64,000 nt of DNA from Branchiostoma floridae (Eukaryota > Chordata > Leptocardii > Amphioxiformes > Branchiostomatidae): NCBI RefSeq assembly GCF_000003815.2, contig NC_049992.1, positions 7,526,493 to 7,590,492 on the forward strand. The letters run 5' to 3'. Of this stretch, positions 12,958-26,062 are shown piece by piece. A program made the position numbers and the translations under genes. The notes below the pieces were generated by a model. That model made no database searches. It worked only from the letters and a program-made list of their open reading frames with translations, and was not told where the DNA came from. Each line of letters begins with the position of its first letter. The first letter of the stretch is position 1.

Positions 12958-13734
12958 ATAAGTCACTTCCCAAATATGTTTGCGTTACGTTTGGTTTATT
13001 GAATACTCTCGACCGACACCAGAAACTGGAAACTTGCTTTTGCAAATTGTATTTCTGTTGGCAGGTAAAAATCTTATGTAAACGTCAAAGCTAATGAAAA
13101 ATGCTAAGTCATGTTTTCCACCATGCTGATTGTTGATATGGTCATATATCAATTGATAACACATTGGCAAAATAGATCAATGTAAAAGAAGCACAATGCT
13201 TTTTAGCAAAACAGATCAATGTAACTTATACAACAGAAGAAAAGTCATTAGTCAATAAAGACATGGGATGATCGTGATACATCATTTTTTGTGGCTGAAA
13301 CAGAACAAAAAGCAATACTCTCTGTGCTAAAAATACGAGGATGTTTACATTGGTAGCAACCACACTTTCTTACCAGTCACAAAATTATGAATGGAGAAGA
13401 GAAGGACAAACAGTGGTGTTGTTTTCCATCACATGTTACATTAACTGTTCAAACAAGCCCTACAATCAATTGACCCCTTGTGCACACCTCGCCGAATCAA
13501 AATTGTCAACAAACGAAATCACGAGAGTGAATCCTGAATGAAACAATGCAGTGATGTGATTTGCTTGCAAACAATTTCAACTTTTTGTATCAACTTTTAT
13601 GAGAAAGATCCGAAAAGCAAATAACCATTAACATTCATTGTCCCAGACCTTGTTTTTATATAATGATACTTCATTGCACATTCACTACTCAGGTTATCGA
13701 TAAATTAAATGGGTTGGGTTGTTTGATATACAGA

Positions 13735-13913
13735 TACTGTAAATGCAGAAACTTTCGCGGTGGTTTAATGTTCGCGGTTTTCACAGTGGTCGCTTTACCG
13801 CGAACTTAAAACCACCACAAAAGTTTCTGCAAGTTTTCATGGCAGTAAGAGACTATAGCGCATGGTGGTACCGTGAACTTAAAACCAGCGCGAACGTAAA
13901 TGTACTTACAGTA
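13735..13913. mobile_element. Palindromic MITE, copy 1
   Basis: It begins TACTGTAAATGCAGAAA and ends GTAAATGTACTTACAGTA, with internal TTCGCGGTGGTTTAATG and CGCGAACTTAAAACCACC arms. It is one of at least five copies in 10 kb. The two halves are mutually inverted with a TTCATGGCAGTAAGAGACTA-like centre. No coding capacity. Confidence 0.8.
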
Positions 13914-15283
13914 TTGAACACACAAACTACACATACTTTTTGTAGGCACACAAAAAGCCTTGACAAGTTGACAGGTACATTTATTTACACCTGATCACGA
14001 CCTGCCAAACCTTTAGAAATGATAAGATCAGACAGCCTTTTGTTTATATCATTAGATGGGAGTGGCTGGTTCCGCTCACAAGAATAGCAACTGGGAGCAA
14101 CACAAACCAGTCATACAACAAGACACACTTGGTACTTGTTCTTGTGAAACAAGAGTTCATATAAGGCCGCATCGATATGACTTTATGGATGAAAAATCTT
14201 TTGACCATACTGTAAATCATACCAAGAAGCTAAGCAGATCCTACAATGGCATAAAATAGTACCAAACTGGCCAAGGAGTGTAGTCAGCCAAGATGTGTCC
14301 ATTTGCCATTTTTCCCCGGTAGCCAAACTCACTCCTAGGCCGGCTTCACTCCACTGCCAGCTGTTGATACTATCTTATGCTACCGTAGAATCTGCTTGGA
14401 GATTACCAAGAAGCTGCAAAACCATCAGAAATGTGCCATATATTGGGGGGAAAAAGCAGCAGAAAAATGGAAACTAATGTTATAGAATGCCACAGTCAAT
14501 TCCAAAGTCAAGAAGATGTGAAAGGATAAAAATGTACATACTCTATTATACATACTCTGTGTATTTAGTCATATGTTAGTTCACTTTCCTAACATTTCAG
14601 TTTTTTTGCAAACATTTATCTTATTTCCATGCCTGCACTAGTTTTGTCATCCATACGATGTCATCAAATCAATATGGTCTAATACTAGTTTGTGAAAAGT
14701 AATGGTACAAATGTAACTATGCATCCGAAAGCCTGCAGTTCTGCAAAAAATCTCTAGATAGCGCTGTTAGCTAGAGAACAGGGACCAATGAAGAAGCCAG
14801 GATGTCTGCATCTGCATGTTGCTTGTTGTAGCAATATGTACATAATATTATGTACTCATGTTGTAACTTTGAATCATATATAAAAACATTTGATATAAAT
14901 TGTAAACTTATGAATGAAGCATATGAAGCGAAAACTAGAAATAGGAATAAGAGTTGAGTAGAATAATGTAGAGCAGGTAAAATAAATACCTGTTGACAGC
15001 TTTGAAAGACATACTCTTGAAACCTGAGACATGGATAACTACATTCGAGGCAAAATGTGCCTAGAACTAGATGAGACAGCAAAATGTTTTTAACACTGCT
15101 AGTATGTTTCTGATCAAACCCCATGCAGAGCCTCCAGTGGCAGAAGAGGAAGGAAGTCTGGTCACCATTTGAAAGAAAATCCCCAAAGACTGGAGCAAAG
15201 AAAACAGGGGCAGTTGCAGCTACTTCCTGTGGATGGGAAGGACAGATGGCCTACTGTAGGCCTGACTAACTCATTTGCAGTTA

Positions 15284-15440
15284 TACAGTATTGTAGATGC
15301 ATTTAAGTTCGCTGGGATTTAATTTTGCAGTAGCGAGAAACACTTTTCGCGGTGGTTTTATGTTCGCGGTAGCACCATGCACTGTAGTCTCTTACTGCCA
15401 TGGACATTAAATCACAGCGAAAGTTTCTGCATTTACAGTA
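15284..15440. mobile_element. Palindromic MITE, copy 2
   Basis: It runs from TACAGTATTGTAGATGCATT to TTTCTGCATTTACAGTA. It has the same arms (TTCGCGGTGGTTTTATG) and the same centre (GTAGTCTCTTACTGCCATGG) as copy 1, partly in opposite orientation. Confidence 0.8.
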
Positions 15441-15954
15441 CACCACACTATTCTCTAAGCAGAGGTTGACTCACTGAGAGATAGAGTCTGGATTTTTACT
15501 GAGAGTGAGCTGGTTAAAATACTGACTACTACTATATCTGTGCAACTCAACCTCTGCTTGGAGAATAACACCACACTACACACTACAACAAATTTGTAGC
15601 TATACAGAAGTGTGATTCCCTTTCTTTAGAATAAGTTACAAATTGTTACAAATTCCTATAGCACACACTTCTCACATTTCTAACTCTGTGCAGTAGCACC
15701 TGTAGGCTATACACCTTTCTCTCGGGCGGCCATGATAGATTGAAGACGAGGTCAATGAGGCAAACAGACAAAACTTATTTCTAAAATTTAGTTTTTCCCC
15801 AGACTACAGAAATTTAAGATCAAATAATAAATGTTATAACTAGTGTTATGCAGCGAAATATTTAGCTATTTAGACTCGCGTACTGATCCCATAGTCCCTT
15901 AACTGCCCAAACCGGATATATCCGGCACACATATACATGCCCTGTGTGCCTGGT

Positions 15955-16095
15955 TATAACCGGGATAGCTTATTCCCCCGAAGTAGCGTTTTTGCGCGCG
16001 TTTAGCGCATGAACCCCGGAAGTTAGGGACTTCGGCCTTGTTCAGGTGTCTCTTTTCTGGGGTCAGCGGCCAACCCTGGCACTAATAGCATTTTA
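15955..16095 (+). repeat. Dispersed repeat, copy 2
   Basis: Matches 8405-8510 in block order (ATAACCGGGATA, CGGCCTTGTTC, GGTCAGCGG). It includes an inserted GC-rich stretch with GCGCGCGTTTAGCGC near 15993. Confidence 0.6.
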
Positions 16096-16265
16096 TAGGG
16101 CTGAAACTCTGGCACATTCTATTACTGGGAGGTTTGACTTCTTGTTTGATGATTTTACACCTGGGTGGAGTGAAGAAAGTCGTGTAGCTTTCCCAAGGAC
16201 ACAATGGTCCATCAGGGTATCAAACCTGTGACCTTTACATCATGTGTCAGCTAGCCTAGCCACTC
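16095..16265 (-). mobile_element. tRNA-derived SINE on minus strand
   Basis: On the minus strand it reads a tRNA-like head (GGTAGAGTGGCTAGGCTAGC) and a box-B-like AGGTTTGATACCC. The body shares CTTTCCCAAGGACACA (plus strand) with the copy at 10460-10690. Overlapping short frames are shadows. Confidence 0.6.
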
Positions 16266-16299
16266 TACCATTGATGCCACACTTGTGGCTTGTTCGATA

Positions 16300-16493
16300 A
16301 TTATAAATGCACTTAAGTTTGCGGAGATTTACTTTCACAGTAGTTGTAAAATGGAGTGTTCGCGATAGCACTATCCAATGTAGTCTCTTACTGCCAAGGA
16401 AAAATGCTCCCGGTGGTTTTAAGCTCGCAGTGAAGCGGCCACTGCGAAAACCGAGAACATAAAACTACCACAAACATTTCTGCATTTATAGTA
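16300..16493. mobile_element. Palindromic MITE, copy 3
   Basis: It runs from ATTATAAATGCACTTAAG to TTCTGCATTTATAGTA with the family centre GTAGTCTCTTACTGCCAAGG. More diverged than copies 1 and 2. Confidence 0.75.
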
Positions 16494-18449
16494 TTCCCTC
16501 CCTCTGTGTTCCACCTGGTGCCAGGGAAACCCTAGAGGAGAGTGACTCTTTTGGGTACAAGATCAGTTAGTCACACTAATCTACAGGCCATACAGAAATG
16601 AATGGGAAAAAGAATGTCTTGTGGTTTCTTCTGACATGACGCGACTAATCAATTCTGCGTGGTTCATATACAAGTGTCAGAGGAGCCTTGTTCTTAGCTT
16701 GAAGGCTGTCATACAGAAACATTATCACAAACTAAATCTTGTTCCCATACAGCTAATCCTATCTTGTCAACTTTTCAAAACTAGGTCTACCTTGGCACAA
16801 AAACGTGTCAATATTGAATGAGTTCTGGCCATACAAATTCAATTTATTGGTTCTCAGGATTATCTTTTGTAAAATTTGTGGAAAAGAACATCATGAAAAC
16901 AGAGGGCTGGGAGGAGAACTGGCATCTGAGTCTGTTCACCCTGTGTGAAATTGTGTAAGAACTAAGATACGACCATTTCCAAAATCATATCCAGTTGCTT
17001 GAGTAACTGTTTTCCTGTGTATCTTATTATCTGCATGTCTAACCTTCATCCATGTGTGTAAACCAAGGTGTAGAATTTCCTCTCAGACTCTGTCTTTATG
17101 TTGATATTCCAATCAAGCATTATCTTTTTTTTTAATCCAAGGATCGACAAATTGAATTGGTGCAGCCTAGAAAGGCTTTTCATTCCGTTCCTATTGTTCT
17201 ATTCAATCCTATAGTCAAGAGAAAATACAAAATCCTTTATTGTCATGCTACTCTATTGCAATTGGTTAGGATCACTGTACCTATGTACATATTAGCCTGT
17301 AATTATTAGTGTAAGTGATCCCATTTTCTGGAAAAATCAATTCTCCAGACCGCAAATATGCATGTATTTACAATGTAGAATTATAACTCGAAACACCACA
17401 AAAACATTGATTGTATTCATTGAACCAACAGCATATATTTGTGTGGTCTAATAAAGACCTTGACCGATCTTGACCCTTCCCATTGACAAGAACCCCCTCT
17501 ACTCCTCTCCTTATCCTAACCCTATTTCCACACTCTCACCTGGTGCACATTAGCCAGTCCCCCATGGCTAGATACAGAATTAATAGTTTCTCCCTACTGA
17601 CCAGTAGCCACAAAACACAGATGGGGGGACTTCCTGTTCTTACATGGTCAGTTGGGATGGCCACAGGCCACAGTAATGTACTATACTGGTTCTTACTGTA
17701 TTTACTGCAATCTGCAGTTTGAAACACAGCTGCTAGGAGGATTGGTCTATAGGCTAGTAGCCACAACACACAGAGAGGGTTATGTCCTGTTCTTAAATGG
17801 TCAGTGAGTTGGGATATCTAGAGGAAGTGAGCTAAAGTTCCAAAGCAAGTGGGACCAAATCTACACCAGTTCTTTCTGATATCAGAAACTATTTGCCATC
17901 AAGAAACAAAAACCGAAGCACGTCTAGAACAAAAGATCATAAGATTAAGAAAAGATACATGTATAATCATAAAAATGCATCTTCACAGCAGAGAAGTCAA
18001 GAAATTAAAAATACTGCAAATATTCCAGGACTTACAGTACGCCAACCATAGCTGGAAAAGTGTTTTAGGACCCTGTACTGTCCCTTCACACCGGGAGCGT
18101 GACAGTTTTCCTAGGGGTACCTGGAACCAACCTCCCAAAACCAAAACACAGGTGTCCTCTCTTCCTGATGGAGTACACTGTGACCAGGGGAGGACCTGAC
18201 CTTTGACATGACCTGTGACACCTCAGGGAACATCAGTTGGCCTTCATGGGCGCAATTTGTTCCTGGTCAGACTCCTGCTATGTTTAGTGGTGGCTTTGGG
18301 TAAATCATGCAAAGGCCACAACAATCTACTTTGTTGGTTCTCGGATTATAAAAAGAAATGCAGAATGGAATCTGAGGTTAAAGTTGGTACTTCGGTACAA
18401 TGTAACAGTGTGGTTCAAGTACCACAAAACGACTATGCCAAATGGCTGT

Positions 18450-18535
18450 CAGCCTTTTGTAGGGTAGTAGTTTGCTCGTTGGATTTGTGATCTATCATAA
18501 TTCTATCTGCCTGGGTTCGAATACCGGGAGTCAGG
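18450..18535 (+). mobile_element. tRNA-like SINE head
   Basis: A box-A-like GGGTAGTAGTTTGCTCG near 18461 and a clear box-B-like GGTTCGAATACCGGG near 18515 sit at roughly tRNA spacing. No intact cloverleaf could be folded by eye, so it is called a tRNA-derived repeat and not a tRNA gene. Confidence 0.5.
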
Positions 18536-19430
18536 ATATATATTGTTTCTGTCTGTTTCTACTCTTCTTATCTTTCACAACGTACTGCATTCAGGTAGAG
18601 GTAAAGGATTACTGGAAAACCCCTGGAGACCCTCTGATGTGAAAGATTACAGATCAGCCACCCATGTTAACATGGATCATTCCTGTCATAAGGTCAAACC
18701 CAAGGTCACTGCATGGGCTTGCCAGTCCCTTGGTAAATGTTGCTACTAGTACTACTATAGCATGAACCTAAACTCTTACATTTTGTGACAAAATCTGCCA
18801 TTCAAATTCATTTACTGTTTACACTATAGCATAGGCAAGACTTTCAAAAGGAGTCCGCCAAATTCCACCTAAATTTTTCCACGTTCACTGAAAAAAAACA
18901 ACTCACAAAACTCTGTAATAGAATTTTTGTCTTCTACTGTCTTTGGGAAAGAAGTCGAACATAATTACCCAGAATCTAGAGTTAGCTTTTAGACGAGATC
19001 CGACATTTGCTATTATTGTTTTACACTATTTGTACCCCTTTCATGTTATCAATCTGCAATTAGACCATGGGCAACTTTCTACTAAAAAAGCAAAATTACT
19101 ACTTCTTCTGACTAACTAACAAATACATTCTGATGAGAACCTAACCTCCTTGCCAAGGTAACTCCATGGAGGTACAAAATGTACCAGTCTGCCCTCCATG
19201 GAGTAATATGGGATCACCCCTGTAGGATATTCTGGCACAATATCAGTGGTTGCCAAATTAAAATCCCATATGTTAGACTTTACTGAATGACAGTCTTGCT
19301 GGGAAAATATTATTTCTAGGTTTGAAGTAACACAAGCAAGGATACTTGAAGTGTTTTCATGGGCAACTCAGCCAGTAAAAATCCAAGTGGAGTTAAGATC
19401 AGAACTGAATCATTTCCATAAAAGCTTGTA

Positions 19431-19592
19431 TGTAAATGCATTTAAGTTTGCGGGGATTCACTTTTGCAGTTGCAGGAAAATGGAGAGGTAGACTGCAGTC
19501 TCATATTACAATGGAAAAAATGTTCGCGGTTGAAGTGGTCACCGCAAAAACCTCGAACGTAAAACCACCGTGAGCATTTCTGCATTTACAGT
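19431..19592. mobile_element. Palindromic MITE, copy 4
   Basis: It runs from TGTAAATGCATTTAAGTTTG to GCATTTCTGCATTTACAGT with TTCGCGGTTGAAGTGGTCAC inside. Same family as the copies at 13735, 15284, 16300 and 22902. Confidence 0.75.
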
Positions 19593-20270
19593 CCTTACGA
19601 AATGTTTTGGGAAGGTATTCATTGGATTGGAAAACTGTATTCATTCAGGTGTCTGGCAAAGTATGTGCAAACACTGAGACAACCAGGAATTTTTTTAGCA
19701 ATCTGGCATTTGACTTTGCACAATGAAACATTTGACAATAAAAAAACATGTGATGAAGAATTAATGGGACCGATTATGCTTTACAATAGATTTACTGACA
19801 ATGTTTAACATTGAATTTGAGTGGGCCTGCTACATGTATACAATGAACGGTGAATCAAAATAGCTCGCTACGCCTGGCGGAAAATGGCATGCAGACCCTT
19901 ATGTGAACCTCTGCAAACTGAATGTGACCTTTCTGTGACCTCTATCAGGTGAGTCACCTTTGCTTCCCCCCTTTCCTTTCTCTTTACACCATACTAATCA
20001 ATGAAGATTAAACAACAAATCCCAAACCTTCTCTACAACAGTATGAAATAAAAAAATGTTGTAGTGACGTACATAACGTCATAAAGATTTTTGTTGGTCC
20101 CTTAAAAGTCAAGTTAGATCACTATAAAATGGGAATGTCCACAGAGATTTAATTTACGGTTGGGAGAAAATTGAGTGTTCTGCGGTGGTTTAAGTCTATG
20201 GTTGAAAGAAGGGGGTTGGAAGGCTGACGACAGAACAGAAATGAAAATGTTTCCCATTTTACGGCCCCCT

Positions 20271-20755
20271 TGACCCTGCTGTCTATAGAGTCTACAGTAA
20301 CTGTTGCTATTTCTTCAGTTAAGTATTCTCTTGAGTATTCATCACATATCTAGACAGGCTGGGCTCTACCTTTAGACATTACCTCAGTGAAGAGGTCACA
20401 AACATAAAACCACCACGAATTCAAACATTTTCCATTTTACGGTATTTTCCCCCTTGACCCTGCTGTCTATAGAGTCTATAGTAACTGTTGCTATTTCTTC
20501 AGTTAAGTATTCTCTTGAGTATTCATCACATATCTACACAGGCTGGACTCTACCTTAAGACATTACCTCAGTGAAGAGGTCACAAACATAAAACCACCAC
20601 GAATTCCAACATTTCCAATTTTAAGGTATTTTCCTTATTGACGCCGGTGAATAAGAATCCTGTCCATAGTGTCTAATCACTCTAATGTACCCGTTTTCTT
20701 GAGTAGTCATCATAAATCTAGACAGGTTGGACTCTACCTTTAGACATTACCTCAC
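20271..20755 (+). repeat. Tandem triplication, ~184-bp unit
   Basis: Units start at about 20271, 20455 and 20638. The first two are nearly identical (TGACCCTGCTGTCTATAGAG through AAACATAAAACCACCACGAA). The third is diverged but keeps TCTTGAGTA-TCATCA, AGACAGGTTGGACTCTACC and GACATTACCTCA. The unit contains MITE-like ACATAAAACCACCACGAA, so it may have grown from a MITE-bearing segment. Confidence 0.85.
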
Positions 20756-21878
20756 CTGAGACACTGCCCACACCTTGCCACCTACACACCTGCCCACACC
20801 TGTCTGTCGGGACTCACCTGTTCACACCTGAACACCTCTGACTCATCACTAATCACCGCAACACTTATAGAACCACTGAGGGGGCGAAATTTGATACTGA
20901 CTAGTCTTCTAACAAGTTGGACAAAATTCTCCAAAAAGAAAGGCAAACACCGTAAAAGATATAACATAAAAAATGGACAAGAAAATTGATAGAAGAAAAC
21001 AGACGACTAAAAACTGTCTCGGCTATTCAGTTTGAGGGTGACCTTCCCATGACCTTTCCCTTTCTTGACACACTTTCGATGACCCTAACCCTAGCATTAC
21101 TTCATCCTAGAACATGGTATTCATCTTAGACGCCCCCCCTCCCCGTGATTCAAAATTCATGTATAATTTGGCCACTAAATAAATCTTTCAAAAATACTGG
21201 TAGCCATAGAAATTCTTTAGTTCAAGAAGAAAAAAAAACGTAAAAAAAAAAACACAAAAAGGAAACTGAAATTCATATGAACTAAAATTCAAATACTTGT
21301 TCTTCTAATCTTAACTACGCTCAGGCTCACGAAAGATGCAAACATATTTGAAGCATTTCGTTCACAAGAATCTAAAACTGTCAGAAATTTGTAAATAACA
21401 CCAATACAGTGAACTTAAGATATTACCAAACTAAAAATCCATAAATCTTAAGTAGATATCAAATGGTCTTCCTTCAAAACTATATTTTTCAGCCTATGAC
21501 AAAAAAGAAATCATTTCATCCCAAAGAAACTAAAGTTTACTAAACTCCAGGAACTCTTTTCCACTGGCACCGTTGTCTTGTTGGATTATTAACAAGATGT
21601 AGAGTTCTTAGAAACAACAGAGCAAAACTAAAAGGAGAAGAATCATCTGTTTGAGTTTGACAGGGTTATCCCCTACAGATGGGTGTCTGTCTCTCACACA
21701 AACTCTAGCACATGGCAGCACCAAACCAAATCATAACACAGACGACCTCCGGTAACCCCACAGATGGGCAAGATTCTACATCTGGCAATGGGTGTACTGC
21801 ACTGGTATGGGTGTCATTGTCATAGCTGCCAAGGGACTGTGTTGAATATTGCAATTGGTTGGTTAGCCTTTGTTTGAT

Positions 21879-22312
21879 TTGGATGGATGGATGGATGGAT
21901 GGATGGATGGATGGATGGATGGATGGATGGATGGATGGATGGATTGATCTTATAGGGTAGTCCCTTCAGTCTATGGATAGATAGAAGGAGGAATGGATGC
22001 AATGATGGATGGATGGATGGAAGGAGGAATGGATGCAATGATGGATGGATGGATGGATGGATGGATGGATGGAAGGAGGAATGGATGCAATGATGGATGG
22101 ATGGATGGATGGATGGATGGATGGATGGAAGGAGGAATGGATGCAATGATGGATGGATGGATGGATAGAAGGAGGAATGGATGCAATGATGGATGGATGG
22201 ATGGATGGATAAATGGATGGATGGATGGATGGACGGATGGATGGATAAATGGATGGATGGATGGATAGAGGAAGGAACGATGGATGGATGGATGGATGGA
22301 CGGATGGATGGG
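21879..22312. repeat. GGAT tetranucleotide satellite with higher-order units
   Basis: A pure GGAT array spans 21879-21943. After a short unique break, GGAT blocks are interrupted regularly by a GGAAGGAGGAATGGATGCAA-type spacer (near 21985, 22020, 22072, 22128 and 22167), giving a higher-order repeat. Further interruptions (GGATAAAT, GGACGGAT) follow. It explains the long chance frames rich in Met-Asp-Gly-Trp or Ile-His-Pro-Ser. Confidence 0.95.
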
Positions 22313-22744
22313 TATTACTTGGTTGATTTTCTAATCTGAACTGATCACTGAATTCGGAAAAGGACTCAAATCCAAACCCAAGTTTTTCAATGATTCTTCA
22401 CTATGGCAAAATATAGGCAAAAAAAAATCTTAGGGACTCCCTTTCAAATTGCAGTTAACTTCCACACCGTAATTAAGATATAAACCAGCAGAAAGAACTT
22501 TGCTACTTTGAAGTTCAGACTATCCAATTCCAAGTACTATATATATCTGGGGTATCTGCAGACTGTATAGCCAAGCGGCTAAAGTAAAATAAATGTCCAG
22601 TGATATATTTTTGGCAGGCTGGAAAAGGTAAATATTTACACGTTCTATCATGGCATTGTTTTAGTCTTGGGTCTGACACTCAGATTCTAACTCCTGGCAA
22701 AGTGTCAGAAGAAAATCCTTGCCAAGATTCTGTTAACTGGCCCT

Positions 22745-23180
22745 GTGCTTAGCCTGGTACCTAGCCGTATTATAACTCCAGAGCAAGCAGTCTTGAGTCT
22801 CTTCTGTCCTCTCGTCAAATACCCAGCCATATCATAGATCCCGAGTCTCTCCCAAATACTTCAGGTATTTGCAAAGAGGACAGAAGAGACTCGGGGAGCT
22901 ATACTGTAAATGCAGAAATGTTCGCTGTGGTTTAATGTTCGCGGTTTTCGCGGCGGCCGCTTCATCGCGAATTTAAAACCACCGTGACGATTTTTCCATA
23001 ACAGTAACCGACTACAGTGCATGGTGCTACCGCGAAATTAAAACCACCGCAAAAAGTCCATTTTCCTGCTACCCCGAAATTAAATCTCCACGAACTTAAA
23101 TGCATTTATAGTACTATGGCTGGGTATTTGCAAAGAGGACAGAAGAGACTCCCATAATATGGCTTGATGCCAGGCTACTC
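22745..23180. mobile_element. Inverted-repeat element containing a nested MITE
   Basis: Outer inverted ends are AGCCTGGTACCTAGCCGTAT (22749) and the complement of TAATATGGCTTGATGCCAGG (near 23155-23175). A second internal inverted pair includes GAGTCTCTTCTGTCCTCT (22796) against AGAGGACAGAAGAGACTC (23133-23150). The element is interrupted by a copy of the palindromic MITE family at 22902-23113. Confidence 0.7.
22902..23113. mobile_element. Palindromic MITE, copy 5 (nested)
   Basis: It runs from TACTGTAAATGCAGAAATGT to CTTAAATGCATTTATAGTA and is the longest copy of the family. It sits between the two halves of the inverted-repeat element at 22745-23180, so it inserted later than that element. 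Confidence 0.85.
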
Positions 23181-26033
23181 TGTGCGGTGTATTATAATTT
23201 ATATCATGAAAAAGAGCTACAAAACTTTGGCCATACGTGAAATTGGATTAACCATGCTTGAAATTGGTCACTACTTTTGGACAGTTACATTTCTTGCTAT
23301 GTTATCCAGACCATAAGAATAAAACTCTTCATCTAATGATATTTCAAAACAAAAACAGAAAATTATACATCTCTTTGCACAGATACTGTGTAAAACTTTG
23401 ATGAACATTCATATGCCCTGACTCACTCCCAACTACCTATAAGATTATATATCATAGCATAATACATGTATAGCTCAATAGCTGAAAAATACAGATCCAA
23501 CAATGTTTCCAGGCAGTGATCGGATTTGACTATGGGCTTCAAATATGTGTAGCAGTCCCAACATCTGTTCAAATACTGCTGACTAAGAAAAAAAAGAAAT
23601 CCCCTTGGGTAAAAGACCATTGACACTGGGCAATGAAGACGTTTTTCAAGTGAGCACACACCAAACAATTAGTTGTTATGTCACCCTGCACATTGTACAC
23701 AAAACTAAAATGTCACACTTTTTGCCTATACACAGACTTTTACTAGTATGACATCAATATCTATCTCCTGTCTTCCAACTATTTACAAGCCCTTGCCACT
23801 TTTGAGTTCAAAGATAATATCATCTTCTACAAAAGTCTACACATCCATAAATTTTAACCTGTATTTAGTTAAGACAACAATAATACTTACTAAAGATTTT
23901 CCCAATCGAGCTACCAAACAATTTTACCTTCATTCCGAAAAATAAGAAACACGAAAAATGTTGCCAACTTACTTTTTGATTTGGTTTTCAGTTTTCCCTC
24001 TCGAGTCTTTGCTTTCCCAAAGCGGCCCAGAAGACACCGAAACATTTCTACCTGCACTACAACCTCCCGACTAACTGTCTATCCACTAAGAGTAAGAAGA
24101 CAGCCACAGCTCTCCTGGACTGTACTGTGAGAGTCAGAGAACACCAGGCCGGGATTGCTCTAGGCCTGCTGTCCAGGTTTATTTTATTTGGCAGCCCGGA
24201 GTTCCAGGGATTTTTCCTGGACCAGACACACAATTCACCAACCTGGCATTCCTCGGGGTATCTGCTGGTGCAGAGTTGGAGGTGAACTTTGTCGTGGGTA
24301 ATTGGAAACATTCAGTTAAAATACAACAAAGACGAGTCCCAAAAGGGAAACTGGGCCCACTTAGGGTAGTCGGTCGTTTTGTGTGAATATTGGTGTAAAA
24401 TTTGTTCACTGAATCGCATTGTGGAAGGAAGGAAGGCAGGATGGGAAGTATCAATACAAAATTTGTATAAACTGAAACAAAGGCTTGGAAAATGTTATAG
24501 GAAAATCTTTATAAACTTGTCCATTAAGGACATCTAAGAGCAGAAAAACCCTCAACACATCCTTGGCAATGGCACATTCTATGTTACTTTAATTGACATC
24601 AATACTAATTTGGCAAAATTGGACCAACAACTACAATAATGTGAAGGTAAAAGAATTCTGAAACTTATAAAGTTATATACCAACTTCCTGAAAACTCACA
24701 AAGCTACAATAATATTTCTGTTACTCATACTGTATATACATACATGCAGCGTTCGTCCTAAACGAGACAATTGCAAATCATAGAACCAAGCAATATATAC
24801 AATCCCTACTTTGCCAACAAAACTTTCTGGGGTAAAAAATGACATTTACAGTGATAATTTATCTTCTGATGAATCAGTAACTGTAGACGCAGTTCCAGCA
24901 GGGCGTCAAAAATATGTCCTAATCATTTTTCAGCTCAAAATACTTCACTACATATCCAGACGGCTACCTCACCATACTGATATGCAGGCATGTGGTCACC
25001 ACTGCACAAGAAATATACAGAACTGGCAGGGAAAATGCAGGGAAGGAAGCTGGCCCACGGCCAGGTATACAAGCAGTCACCAACAAGTAAAGGGTACAAG
25101 CTCCTAAGACTGGTCTGTTGAATGATGTTTGACATGTAGTTTAACCTATGGGGATTTGAGAATAGAAGAGAGATATACATGTAGACAAAGCTCTTACTCT
25201 TAGGGAGCGTAACTTTTGTCAAGCCAGCAGATTTTTCTTAAAACTTTGAACCTATAATAGACGTTCAAAGTTCTACAACCAAGAACAGATAATAGAATAA
25301 AATTTTTTGAAGTTCTAAAAACTCAAAAGTTTAGGCCATAGCAATTCAATGATCTGGTTTTTACATCTTACAAAGTTCATAGAGGTGTAGTAGCAATGCA
25401 TTGAAACTACAGTGAATGAATGAAACTAATACAAACATTTCAAGAATTACAGTGATACAACACAAGAATTCTACAGTACCAGAAGATATGCATGTATGAG
25501 TAAAGCAGGAAATACTGTTAGTGAATCATATTAACTTCCATGTGAGGAAGGACCTGGACAACCACAAGGACTGGCGTATCCTGATATAAAGGAAGACCTC
25601 AGAAAGACTACAAACATGAGGGACCACCTATATCCTTCCTGTGGCCTGCTGGGTAATCTCCAAGCAGATGTTAGGGGCTGGAAGATTGGAACATTTCCTG
25701 ACCGCCCTTGTCCTCAGATACTGTGAAATTCCCTTACCCCCCCCTCCTCCCTGACAGCATTTTACGTTGAATTCAGAAGAACTCCTTATATGTATTTATC
25801 CCGAAATCAAGGAAAGCAATTACGCAAACTTTGATCGCCTCACTACGAAGTATATGAGTAAGATTTAGCTTGCCCTATGAACTATGGGAAATAAAAAAAG
25901 GCTGCGCATGTCTAACAAAAAAAAACGACTGTCAGAAAAGATGTTTTCCCATCCCAACATCTGCTTGGAGATTATGCAATGACATGCATATGGCAAAATG
26001 GACATGGGTATCAAGAACACTGTAGGCATCTTT

Positions 26034-26062
26034 GTACACACACACACACACACACACACACA
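26034..26062. repeat. CA dinucleotide repeat
   Basis: A run of about 14 CA units; the surrounding short frames are shadows of it. Confidence 0.9.

Noticed and set aside
18455-18530. Possible tRNA gene
   Set aside because: Box A and box B are present but no full cloverleaf with a paired acceptor stem could be drawn; a tRNA-derived SINE is the better reading.
21820-22268. Long repetitive frames (His-Pro-Ser-Ile or Met-Asp-Gly-Trp) on both strands
   Set aside because: They are translations of the GGAT satellite and have no independent evidence.
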